A stretch of 26,491 nt of DNA from a virus, in IMG/VR virus record IMGVR_UViG_3300042260_000877, positions 1-26,491 of that record. The stretch is one strand, 5' to 3'. Position 1 is the stretch's first letter; every line of letters starts with the position of its first letter. Below are positions 12,641 to 19,135 of this stretch, one piece after another. The position numbers were made by a program, and so were the translations under genes. The notes beneath the pieces were generated by a model. That model had not been told where the DNA came from. It ran no database searches and worked only from the letters and a program-made list of their open reading frames with translations.

Positions 12641-12648
12641 ATAAATAT
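12641..12648 (-). promoter_or_regulatory. Candidate late promoter ATATTTAT (minus strand) for 11301-12611
   Basis: On the minus strand ATATTTAT ends 29 nt before the start codon at 12611, almost the same spacing as for the other minus-strand gene (30 nt). Confidence 0.55.
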
Positions 12649-12673
12649 GTAAATAATTAAAAATAACATTATT

Positions 12674-12701
12674 TTGATTCTTGCAAAAAATTTCATATAA
12701 T
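12674..12701 (+). promoter_or_regulatory. Sigma-70-like promoter for the UvdE gene
   Basis: TTGATT (12674-12679) and TATAAT (12696-12701) are 16 nt apart, close to the general bacterial consensus. TATAAAA overlaps downstream, as in the other accessory-gene blocks. The ATG follows at 12715 after ATCCT. A short 5' leader of about 7 nt would result. Confidence 0.5.
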
Positions 12702-12714
12702 ATAAAAAAATCCT

Positions 12715-13740
12715 ATGATACGTTATGGCTATGCTTGTATCAACATGGAGTTGTCGTCTCAAGGTATTCGTACCGGTCGCACCATGATTGATCGCAAATT
12801 TAAATTAGGCGGTTTGCAACTTGCATCCGACATTGCTCTTGCCAATGCTCGCGACTTGTTGACTATTCTGCAATGGAATGAACGTAATGGCATTCGCTTG
12901 TTTCGTTTAGGATCTGAGCTCTTCCCTCGTTGGAACCATTATGAGCTTGCAGATTTGCCGGATATTGCTCTTATTGCACAGCATCTTCGTGCCGCAGGTG
13001 ATTATGCCAAGGCGCATGGACATCGCATTACAACGCACCCTGGTCCGTTTCATATCTTAGGTAGTCCTGATGCAGCGGTTGTTGATAATAGCATCGTTAG
13101 TCTTGAACGACACTCTGAGCTCTTCGATCTTATGGGTTTTGCACCTAGCTTCGAAAACAAGATCAATATTCACGTAGGTTCTACATATGGTGATAAGCCT
13201 AGCACTATTGCAAGATGGTTGCACAACTATGATCGTTTATCAGATTCCGTTAAGGCTCGGTTAGTTATCGAAAATGATGATAAGGCATCTATGTATTCCG
13301 TACGAGAATTGCATAAAATGCTTCATGTTGAGATTGGTATTCCAATTACATTTGACTATTGGCATCATACTTTCAATACCGGTGACTTATCCGAAGAAGA
13401 AGCATTCTTCTTAGCACGCGAGACGTGGACTAAGTACGGTGTAACCCAATGTACCCATTACAGTGAATCCCGTCGTAGAGAGGCTCAAACCCTTATAGAA
13501 CGAATGTTTAAACATCATAACATTGCAATGGAGGATTTGCCGAAATGGCCCACCTTCCACAAACAATACAAAGAATTTACCAAGATCAAGGAGCAGGCTC
13601 ATGCCGACTTTATTTTAGCAACTCCGAATACATACGGTGTAGCTGATTTAGATATTATGGTTGAGGCTAAGGCTAAGGAGCAATCGTTAATGCAATTAAA
13701 TTTAGAATGTTGTCAAAAAACAGCATTAATTTTATCATGA
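12715..13740 (+). CDS. uvdE: UV-damage endonuclease UvdE/UVDE (341 aa)
   Basis: The whole length follows the UvdE family: MIRYGYACINMEL at the N-terminus, DLLTILQWNERNGIRLFRLGS (residues 47-67 region), THPGPFHILGS, SLERHSELFDLMGF, INIHVGSTYGDK, RLVIENDD, FDYWHH, then CTHYSES. The likely metal ligands are present: His108, His133, His153, Glu186, Asp214 or His217/218, and His248. UvdE nicks DNA 5' of UV photoproducts and other lesions. It has the role that T4 fills with the unrelated denV enzyme. G+C is clearly higher than around it (28 of 60 bases at 12901-12960, against 17 of 60 at 16381-16440), so recent acquisition is plausible. It stands alone with its own promoter. Confidence 0.92.
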   Translation: MIRYGYACINMELSSQGIRTGRTMIDRKFKLGGLQLASDIALANARDLLTILQWNERNGIRLFRLGSELFPRWNHYELADLPDIALIAQHLRAAGDYAKAHGHRITTHPGPFHILGSPDAAVVDNSIVSLERHSELFDLMGFAPSFENKINIHVGSTYGDKPSTIARWLHNYDRLSDSVKARLVIENDDKASMYSVRELHKMLHVEIGIPITFDYWHHTFNTGDLSEEEAFFLARETWTKYGVTQCTHYSESRRREAQTLIERMFKHHNIAMEDLPKWPTFHKQYKEFTKIKEQAHADFILATPNTYGVADLDIMVEAKAKEQSLMQLNLECCQKTALILS

Positions 13741-13741
13741 T

Positions 13742-13749
13742 ATATTTAT
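13742..13749 (+). promoter_or_regulatory. Candidate late promoter ATATTTAT for 13786
   Basis: ATATTTAT starts 2 nt after the UvdE stop and ends 36 nt before the ATG at 13786, the longest spacing in the set. The gap is almost pure A/T and holds AAAGG as ribosome binding site. Confidence 0.5.
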
Positions 13750-13785
13750 TATATATAATATTAATATAAATTAATAAAGGTTATT

Positions 13786-13968
13786 ATGAAAGCGTATTAT
13801 AAATACAAAAACAAAGTTACTGATGATTTAGAAGATGCATATGAAATTATCAAAATGGCCGGCCGCTCAATTACTGAAGGTAAAGCTGATAAAGATTCAA
13901 TATTGGATAATTTAGCACGTGCAATGAAAAAATTAGAATCTGCAAAATACTATATCGACCGCGAATAA
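13786..13968 (+). CDS. Small helical protein of unknown function (60 aa)
   Basis: The start follows AATAAAGGTTATT. The protein is charged and helical (VTDDLEDAYEIIKMAGRSI, then ILDNLARAMKKLESAKYYID), suggesting a two-helix hairpin. No motif or family is recognised. It starts a run of genes that continues through a zinc ribbon and an HD-domain protein to the late sigma factor. Confidence 0.6.
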   Translation: MKAYYKYKNKVTDDLEDAYEIIKMAGRSITEGKADKDSILDNLARAMKKLESAKYYIDRE

Positions 13969-13981
13969 ATCTTTTTTTTAA

Positions 13982-14143
13982 ATGAGAGCAAAATCCACTC
14001 CACCCCCAAAGGGGTATAAAAAATTACAATGTAAATATTGTGATACCATTTGCCAACGTGTAGATGAAAAAGCAACCGCAGTTACGTGTTGGGAATGTAC
14101 ATCGAAGTTAGTTGCAGGCAAACATTTGGAAGTACGAAAATAA
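13982..14143 (+). CDS. Zinc-ribbon protein (53 aa)
   Basis: ATG 13982 opens a frame with two Cys-x-x-Cys knuckles, CKYC (residues 17-20) and CWEC (36-39), separated by 15 residues, the layout of a small zinc ribbon. The N-terminus is Pro-rich and basic (RAKSTPPPKGYKKL). Such proteins often bind nucleic acid or RNA polymerase. No clear ribosome binding site is seen, but the gene fits neatly between 13968 and 14161. Confidence 0.7.
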   Translation: MRAKSTPPPKGYKKLQCKYCDTICQRVDEKATAVTCWECTSKLVAGKHLEVRK

Positions 14144-14160
14144 TTTCTAATAATAAATTT

Positions 14161-14937
14161 ATGTTAGAAGCAGAAAAAATCAAATCAAATTGGGAAGAAT
14201 ATCGCCAAGCGGTAAATACATATTTTCCAACCCGTAAAGATCAACTCAATCAGATGTATGATGCATTTGAAGATAGAATGGCTATGATGCCAGCATCTTC
14301 GATGGCTCATTTTCATAATGCATTTGCAGGTGGGTATGTAGATCATGTACTTCGTGTTATTGCGTGTGCTGAAAAGCTTTATAAATCTTGGTCCGAAATG
14401 GGAGCAGATATGTCTGGCTATACTTTAGAAGAACTTCGTTTTGCAGCAATGCATCATGATTTAGGTAAAGTAGGATTCCCGGGTGAAGGCAATGAAGTAT
14501 ATCAAGTAGAAACATCGGATTGGCATCGCAAGAACCAAAACAAGATGTATAAGCACAATGAAAATATTCCATTCACTATGGTACCAGATCTTTCAATTTG
14601 GTTGCTACAAGAGTTTGATGTAAAACTGTCTTGGACAGAATATCAAGCAATTAAGATTCACGATGGTATGTATGATGATGCAAATAAACCATACTTTGTA
14701 GCTCGTTCGGCACAAGCCAAATTGAAAACAAATTTGCCAATTGTTTTGCATCATGCAGATCATATGGCAGCACAAATTGAATTTGAACGTTGGAGAAACA
14801 AAGATCAAGTTACTCCAAAAGCAACTTCAGAAAAAAGCAAACTTACAAAAAGTAATGGATTGAAAAATCTAGCAGAAAATAATCCAGATGTTGAAAAAAC
14901 ATTGACTGATATTTTCAGTGCATTTAATCAAGATTAA
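14161..14937 (+). CDS. HD-domain phosphohydrolase (258 aa)
   Basis: The frame could open further upstream inside the zinc-ribbon gene; ATG 14161 is chosen because it lies just after that gene and starts a sensible helix. HD-superfamily residues are in order: His62 in GGYVDHVLRV, His99-Asp100 in MHHDLGKVG, His167, and the HHADH segment at 197-201. These bind one or two metals and hydrolyse phosphate esters. Family members cleave nucleotides, cyclic nucleotides or nucleic acid ends; the substrate here is not evident. A basic Lys/Ser-rich C-terminal tail (about 212-240) follows the core. The stop is 2 nt from the next start. Confidence 0.8.
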   Translation: MLEAEKIKSNWEEYRQAVNTYFPTRKDQLNQMYDAFEDRMAMMPASSMAHFHNAFAGGYVDHVLRVIACAEKLYKSWSEMGADMSGYTLEELRFAAMHHDLGKVGFPGEGNEVYQVETSDWHRKNQNKMYKHNENIPFTMVPDLSIWLLQEFDVKLSWTEYQAIKIHDGMYDDANKPYFVARSAQAKLKTNLPIVLHHADHMAAQIEFERWRNKDQVTPKATSEKSKLTKSNGLKNLAENNPDVEKTLTDIFSAFNQD

Positions 14938-14938
14938 T

Positions 14939-15232
14939 ATGATAGCAGGTTTATTAATAGTTGTATTGACATTGTTATCAATATATTTAGGTCACCGAAT
15001 ATGGTACTTAGCTGGCACATTAGCAGAAGCACAAGAATATATTGAAGGTTTAGAATCTACCAATCAATTCATGTATGAGCGCATTGCACAATCATATACA
15101 GCAATGCAAGCAATTGATAGATTAGGCGCTTTTGAAAAAGATGATGAGGCAGGAACTACATTTCAATTATTGAGTCAAGTAGTAGAAGAATTAAAGGAAC
15201 AGTTTGATGGCAGCGAAGCGCAAGAAAAGTAA
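14939..15232 (+). CDS. Small single-pass membrane protein with coiled coil (97 aa)
   Basis: ATG 14939 is chosen over an upstream start inside the HD gene, since it gives a clean N-terminal membrane helix (MIAGLLIVVLTLLSIYLG). The rest is an acidic, heptad-like helix (LAEAQEYIEGLE and QVVEELKEQF). This resembles small phage membrane-anchored coiled-coil proteins; a spanin or holin role cannot be shown. It overlaps the sigma factor gene by 26 nt. Confidence 0.6.
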   Translation: MIAGLLIVVLTLLSIYLGHRIWYLAGTLAEAQEYIEGLESTNQFMYERIAQSYTAMQAIDRLGAFEKDDEAGTTFQLLSQVVEELKEQFDGSEAQEK

Positions 15233-15908
15233 CGTATATTTTACAAAAATAACAGATTATGCAATTTCTGCATATAATCGAACGGAAAGTAATTCTGCAT
15301 TACGAGAAAAAATATATCGCAGATTTATTTACCCTGCTTTCATGAAAATGGCTGAAAATTTAATTAATAAAGTTAAACCAACTTATATTGATTCAACATT
15401 CTTAGACCTTCAAACCGACCTTGTTACCTACCTAACCGAACGTTTGAACAAGTTTAATCCATTAGCGGGTAAAGCATATTCATATTATACTAGAACGTCA
15501 TTTAACTATCTAATTGCAGAAAATCAAAAAGCTTATTCTAAATTAAAAGCAGATGCATTAGAAATCGATGTTGATGAACAACGAAATATCATAACTGAAA
15601 TACATAACGATGAAATGCAAGAAACATTGCATGAATTTATGGATGCATATATTGATTATTGTTATGATAATTTAAATTATATTTTCACAAACCCATCAGA
15701 TATCCATGTAGCTGATTCAATTCTTCATATATTTGAGAGCAGAGAAAACATTGAAGATTTCAATAAAAAAGCTCTTTATATTTTTATTCGAGAACGTACG
15801 GGTTTAGAAACAACTAATATTACTCGTGTAATTAAAGTATTAAAACAAATCTACGAAGAAAAATTTCTTGAATATGAACGTTCAAATTTCGTAAATTTAC
15901 CCTTTTAA
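15207..15908 (+). CDS. Late-transcription sigma factor, T4 gp55-like (233 aa)
   Basis: The ATG at 15207 follows AAAGGAAC at normal spacing. The core matches sigma region 2 as seen in phage late sigma factors: LDLQTDLVTYLTERLNKF, then NPLAGKAYSYYTRTSFNYLI with the aromatic residues used in promoter melting, and NQKAYSKLK. The protein begins basic (MAAKRKKS) and ends FVNLPF, a hydrophobic tail that might contact the sliding clamp, as in T4 late transcription (inference). It would direct host RNA polymerase to late promoters, most likely the ATATTTAT sites of this window. It stands at the head of the baseplate block. T4 gp55 is somewhat shorter (185 aa). Confidence 0.75.
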   Translation: MAAKRKKSNVYFTKITDYAISAYNRTESNSALREKIYRRFIYPAFMKMAENLINKVKPTYIDSTFLDLQTDLVTYLTERLNKFNPLAGKAYSYYTRTSFNYLIAENQKAYSKLKADALEIDVDEQRNIITEIHNDEMQETLHEFMDAYIDYCYDNLNYIFTNPSDIHVADSILHIFESRENIEDFNKKALYIFIRERTGLETTNITRVIKVLKQIYEEKFLEYERSNFVNLPF

Positions 15909-15915
15909 TATTTAT
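15908..15915 (+). promoter_or_regulatory. Candidate late promoter ATATTTAT for the baseplate block
   Basis: ATATTTAT overlaps the last base of the sigma-factor stop codon and ends 19 nt before the ATG at 15935, with AAAGGA between. It would start the long transcript of tail and baseplate genes. Confidence 0.65.
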
Positions 15916-15934
15916 TATTAAAGGATTTTACGTT

Positions 15935-16366
15935 ATGGACAAGAATGATGAAATATTTAAAGGCACTTCCTTTTCTGACTTAATGTCCGATGTCTATCAT
16001 AATTCTAAAAAGAAGGATAGGCAAATGAATCAATTGATTGCATCGTTACAGCCATTAATAAAAAATGCATCAGATGCAACGGTAGTTATGCCATTGATCA
16101 AGGACATATTAGATGTATCAATTAAAAATGATGATCATCTAGTTAAATTAACAGCAATTGTTCAACGATACATTTCAACAAAACAAACTATTACTGGTGC
16201 TGATAGTTTGCTATCAGATGAAGAAAAACAACAATTGTTACGAGTTGCTGAACAAACTTTATCGAGTGATTTAGAAGAATTAGATGACTTTAGTCAGGAA
16301 GATAAAATTCTACAACAACGTGCTAATCAAGTAAAAGAGCAAATCAGTAAAGGCGTTAATGATTGA
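15935..16366 (+). CDS. Helical acidic protein next to the late sigma factor (143 aa)
   Basis: The protein is charged and helical with FSDLMSDVYHNSKKKDR near the start and LSSDLEELDDFSQEDKIL near the end. I do not recognise it. Its place directly after the sigma gene and before the hub gene would suit either a late-transcription cofactor (T4 gp33 is small and acidic) or a baseplate/tail assembly protein; nothing in the sequence decides. It overlaps the hub gene by 8 nt (ATG 16359 before TGA 16364-16366). Confidence 0.6.
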   Translation: MDKNDEIFKGTSFSDLMSDVYHNSKKKDRQMNQLIASLQPLIKNASDATVVMPLIKDILDVSIKNDDHLVKLTAIVQRYISTKQTITGADSLLSDEEKQQLLRVAEQTLSSDLEELDDFSQEDKILQQRANQVKEQISKGVND

Positions 16367-17324
16367 TCAAAATTATATTAACTTTTATTTCGGTCAAGTC
16401 TTAGAATCAGATATTACTTATACAAGTGATACTGATGTTAACATGTTATTTACTATCAATGTAGAAATTCAACAGCAAAATAATTTTAAAATTTTGCAAG
16501 ATGTAAAACCTGCATTTTCTAATATCAAACAAATACCAGTAACTGGAGAGACGGTTTTACTGTTTCAAGGATATGATCATACCTCGAGCTATTTAACTAG
16601 AAAATTGCAATGGTATTACTTTCCCACAATTGGCATACAGTCAAATATTAATTCTAACATATTACCGGTTAATAGTAAGATATTTAAAGCAGATCCCAAT
16701 TTTATTCAACGTGCTACACCCATATTACAGCCATATTTAGGTGATATTTTAATTGAAGGTAGATATGGCAATTCAATTAGATTTAGCAGTACAATCAATA
16801 CAGGCAAATACAATCCATCGCCAACATGGTCTGGTGATAAAACTACAGATCCGATAATCATATTATCAAATTCATCAAAAACTAGTAAGGATAATAAGTT
16901 TGTTGTAGAAAATATACAAACCGATGATTCTTCATTATATTTAACTAGTACACAAAATATTGATAAACTAAATCTTTCTAACAACTTAACATATTATACA
17001 AATTTCGTTGGCTCGCAATTTGTAGGAGTAGGCGACCGTGTAATATTGCGTGCTAAAAAAGATGTTGCTGTATTAGATTCAGAAGAAGGTATTGTTTTAA
17101 ATACTTCGGGTGATGTTCGCATTGGGTCTGATGATGCAAATGAACCTCTGCCACACGGCACGGTTTTATATAAAATTTTGGACTTATTAGCATCGGCTAT
17201 ACAATTAGGTTGTACTGATACTAACGGCGGTATTGCAAAAACAAATGCTAGTTTGTTAATTAATCAAATCAAAGATTTATTGCCAGAATTAAATAGTACA
17301 AAATATAAAATAAAGAATAACTAA
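16359..17324 (+). CDS. Baseplate hub/central spike protein, T4 gp5-like without lysozyme (321 aa)
   Basis: The middle segment YLGDILIEGRYGNSIRFSST (about 125-145), then DPIIILSNSSK and DDSSLYLTSTQNI, is the pattern I know from gp5-like hub proteins of T4-type phages, where an OB-fold leads into a needle base. VGVGDRVILRAKKDVAV and GIVLNTSGDVRIG follow as repeated strands toward the C-terminus. In T4 gp5 a lysozyme domain is inserted after the OB-fold; here no lysozyme motif is present and the enzyme is found in the separate gene at 3447. The protein would sit at the tail tip. Confidence 0.75.
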   Translation: MIDQNYINFYFGQVLESDITYTSDTDVNMLFTINVEIQQQNNFKILQDVKPAFSNIKQIPVTGETVLLFQGYDHTSSYLTRKLQWYYFPTIGIQSNINSNILPVNSKIFKADPNFIQRATPILQPYLGDILIEGRYGNSIRFSSTINTGKYNPSPTWSGDKTTDPIIILSNSSKTSKDNKFVVENIQTDDSSLYLTSTQNIDKLNLSNNLTYYTNFVGSQFVGVGDRVILRAKKDVAVLDSEEGIVLNTSGDVRIGSDDANEPLPHGTVLYKILDLLASAIQLGCTDTNGGIAKTNASLLINQIKDLLPELNSTKYKIKNN

Positions 17325-17325
17325 C

Positions 17326-18156
17326 ATGGCGGTAACGGCACCATTAAATTTAATAACAAGTAAGCCAGCTTTAGCTGCTATAGCAATTTCTATTTCTATA
17401 GAAACCGCAAAACAGTTAATGATGGATAAAGTTAATGAAATAATAAAAGATGCTGACAAGCTATCTAGAAATATTAAATGTACCGATCCACGCGTTATAA
17501 AAGTTAAACAATCATTGAATCAAATAAATGATGCAATAGAACAAATAAATTCGGTTATTGAGCCATTATCACAAATTATTGCAATTTTAACTGTAGCAGC
17601 ACAAGTTGCATCGACAATTGCAACGGCAGCATTAGCAAATCCACTACCTACCGTATCTGCAGTTGAAGAGTCTAGAACATTGCAAAAAGAATTAGTAGCT
17701 AATATATTGGCTGCAATTGCTCAGATATCATTAACATTAACCGGGACAATTGCATCACTTCGATCGTTATTAAAAATATTAGTACCAGTTATCGATCGTT
17801 TATCTGCAATTTGTAATGATCAAGATATTCCTGTAACTGGAGAATATGAAAATGTAAATCGTTATTTGAATGATTTGAATACTTTAAATTTAGAATCTAA
17901 ATTTTATCAACTTTATAATGTATCACAACCGGATATAGATTTAAGAGAAGATTTAATCATACAACTGCAAGAACAACAACGTTCTTTATTAGATTTACTA
18001 GAAGCACCGAGTAGAGTGATTGTTGCAGAAAATACCAATGAATTACCTGCAGTCAACCAAGGTAAACAAGGGGATTTCTTTATTGATATTGAATCTAGAA
18101 CAATATATGGCCCGAAAAGTTCGGATACTGAATGGGGAACTCCTGTAATTTACTAA
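17326..18156 (+). CDS. Tail/baseplate protein with hydrophobic helical core (276 aa)
   Basis: The gene starts 1 nt after the hub gene. Residues about 10-170 form long Ala/Ile-rich helices (IIAILTVAAQVASTIATAAL and IAQISLTLTGTIASLRSLLK), probably a coiled-coil or membrane-active bundle. The C-terminus GKQGDFFIDIESRTIYGPKS (about 247-266) is a short motif common at the ends of phage tail and fibre segments. I cannot name a T4 counterpart. Position and C-terminal motif make a virion role likely. Confidence 0.6.
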   Translation: MAVTAPLNLITSKPALAAIAISISIETAKQLMMDKVNEIIKDADKLSRNIKCTDPRVIKVKQSLNQINDAIEQINSVIEPLSQIIAILTVAAQVASTIATAALANPLPTVSAVEESRTLQKELVANILAAIAQISLTLTGTIASLRSLLKILVPVIDRLSAICNDQDIPVTGEYENVNRYLNDLNTLNLESKFYQLYNVSQPDIDLREDLIIQLQEQQRSLLDLLEAPSRVIVAENTNELPAVNQGKQGDFFIDIESRTIYGPKSSDTEWGTPVIY

Positions 18157-18161
18157 TCAAC

Positions 18162-18169
18162 ATATTTAT
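18162..18169 (+). promoter_or_regulatory. Candidate late promoter ATATTTAT for 18184
   Basis: ATATTTAT ends 14 nt before the ATG at 18184 in the short gap after 18156. It would give a second start point within the baseplate block. Confidence 0.55.
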
Positions 18170-18183
18170 TTATAAATTTTTAT

Positions 18184-18693
18184 ATGGATTCAAAAGCACT
18201 TGTAAAAGCACTAAAAATAGCCGTACGTGAGGTTATTAAAGAAGAATTAGTTGAAATTCTTCGCGAAGGATTACAACCTACTATTTTAGAAATGACAAAT
18301 TCGTCAAAATCTGTAAAAGTACCCGTACATGAACCGCAGACTAAAACTACACCTATGCCTAAAAAGCGTGTGATGTTTGAAGAAAATAAATGGGCATCTG
18401 TACTCAATGAAACGGATGCATTATCAGAACAATCTCCGGGGGCAATGAATAGTTTTGCTGAAATGATGAATGAAGGTATAGAAGAAATTCGAATGACTTC
18501 AGCCAATGCTCAAGGATTTGGGGCAATGCGCGAAAATATGCGTTCTGCAATTACAGGTCAAGCAACAGCACCTAAGATAATGGAAGATCCGGAAACTGGC
18601 AAAACATTTGAAGTTCCCGAAGAGATACAACAAGCAATGACTCGTGACTATTCAGCTTTGATGAAAGCAATGAACAAGAAAAAAGGTATTTAA
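18184..18693 (+). CDS. Virion-block protein of unknown function (169 aa)
   Basis: The N-terminus is a basic/acidic helix (ALKIAVREVIKEELVEILRE, then Gly), followed by a linker rich in Lys, Pro and Thr and a helical C-terminal half with DPETGKTFEVPEEIQQAM. ILRE before Gly resembles the leader endings seen elsewhere, but it lies 28 residues in and may be chance. No family is recognised. It overlaps the gp25-like gene as TAATG. Confidence 0.6.
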   Translation: MDSKALVKALKIAVREVIKEELVEILREGLQPTILEMTNSSKSVKVPVHEPQTKTTPMPKKRVMFEENKWASVLNETDALSEQSPGAMNSFAEMMNEGIEEIRMTSANAQGFGAMRENMRSAITGQATAPKIMEDPETGKTFEVPEEIQQAMTRDYSALMKAMNKKKGI

Positions 18694-19127
18694 TGGCATA
18701 TGTTATACAACCGGCAGTACAAAACAATGTAGATACTAAATTAGGTGTCGCGCTTACGTTTGGAAACCCGGGTGTATTTACATCGTTATTAGAAACAACT
18801 GCGCAAGCAGCTAATAACTTGAAAAATTTGCTGTTAACTAGAATTGGAGAACGATATCATCAGCCAACATTTGGAACTACATTAATGAATATTGTATTTC
18901 AACCAAGTGATGATGAAATAAAACAAGATATTTATGATGCTATCATACCTCCGGTTAGTGTTTGGTTACCATATATTAATATAGATTCAATTGATGTTGT
19001 TACGCCTTTAGATGACCCATCAGTTGAATATCATTTAACGATTACAATCACATATAGTGTAAGTGGAATTGTTGTTGATCCGTTAAGGATTTTCGTTGAC
19101 GAAAATGGATCTGTAGAAATCGAATAA
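18693..19127 (+). CDS. Baseplate wedge protein, gp25/GPW family (144 aa)
   Basis: The family signature is clear: AANNLKNLLLTRIGERYHQP and FGTTLMNIVFQPSDDEIKQD (residues 36-75 region), then strand-rich IDSIDVVTPL and LTITITYSVSG. In T4 gp25 joins the wedge and starts the sheath; the EPR-like core of the family is here the IGERYHQPTFG loop. Length (144) is close to T4 gp25 (132). It is followed at 8 nt by the gp6-like gene, the order seen in many contractile tail clusters. Confidence 0.88.
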   Translation: MAYVIQPAVQNNVDTKLGVALTFGNPGVFTSLLETTAQAANNLKNLLLTRIGERYHQPTFGTTLMNIVFQPSDDEIKQDIYDAIIPPVSVWLPYINIDSIDVVTPLDDPSVEYHLTITITYSVSGIVVDPLRIFVDENGSVEIE

Positions 19128-19135
19128 GGGAGAAA

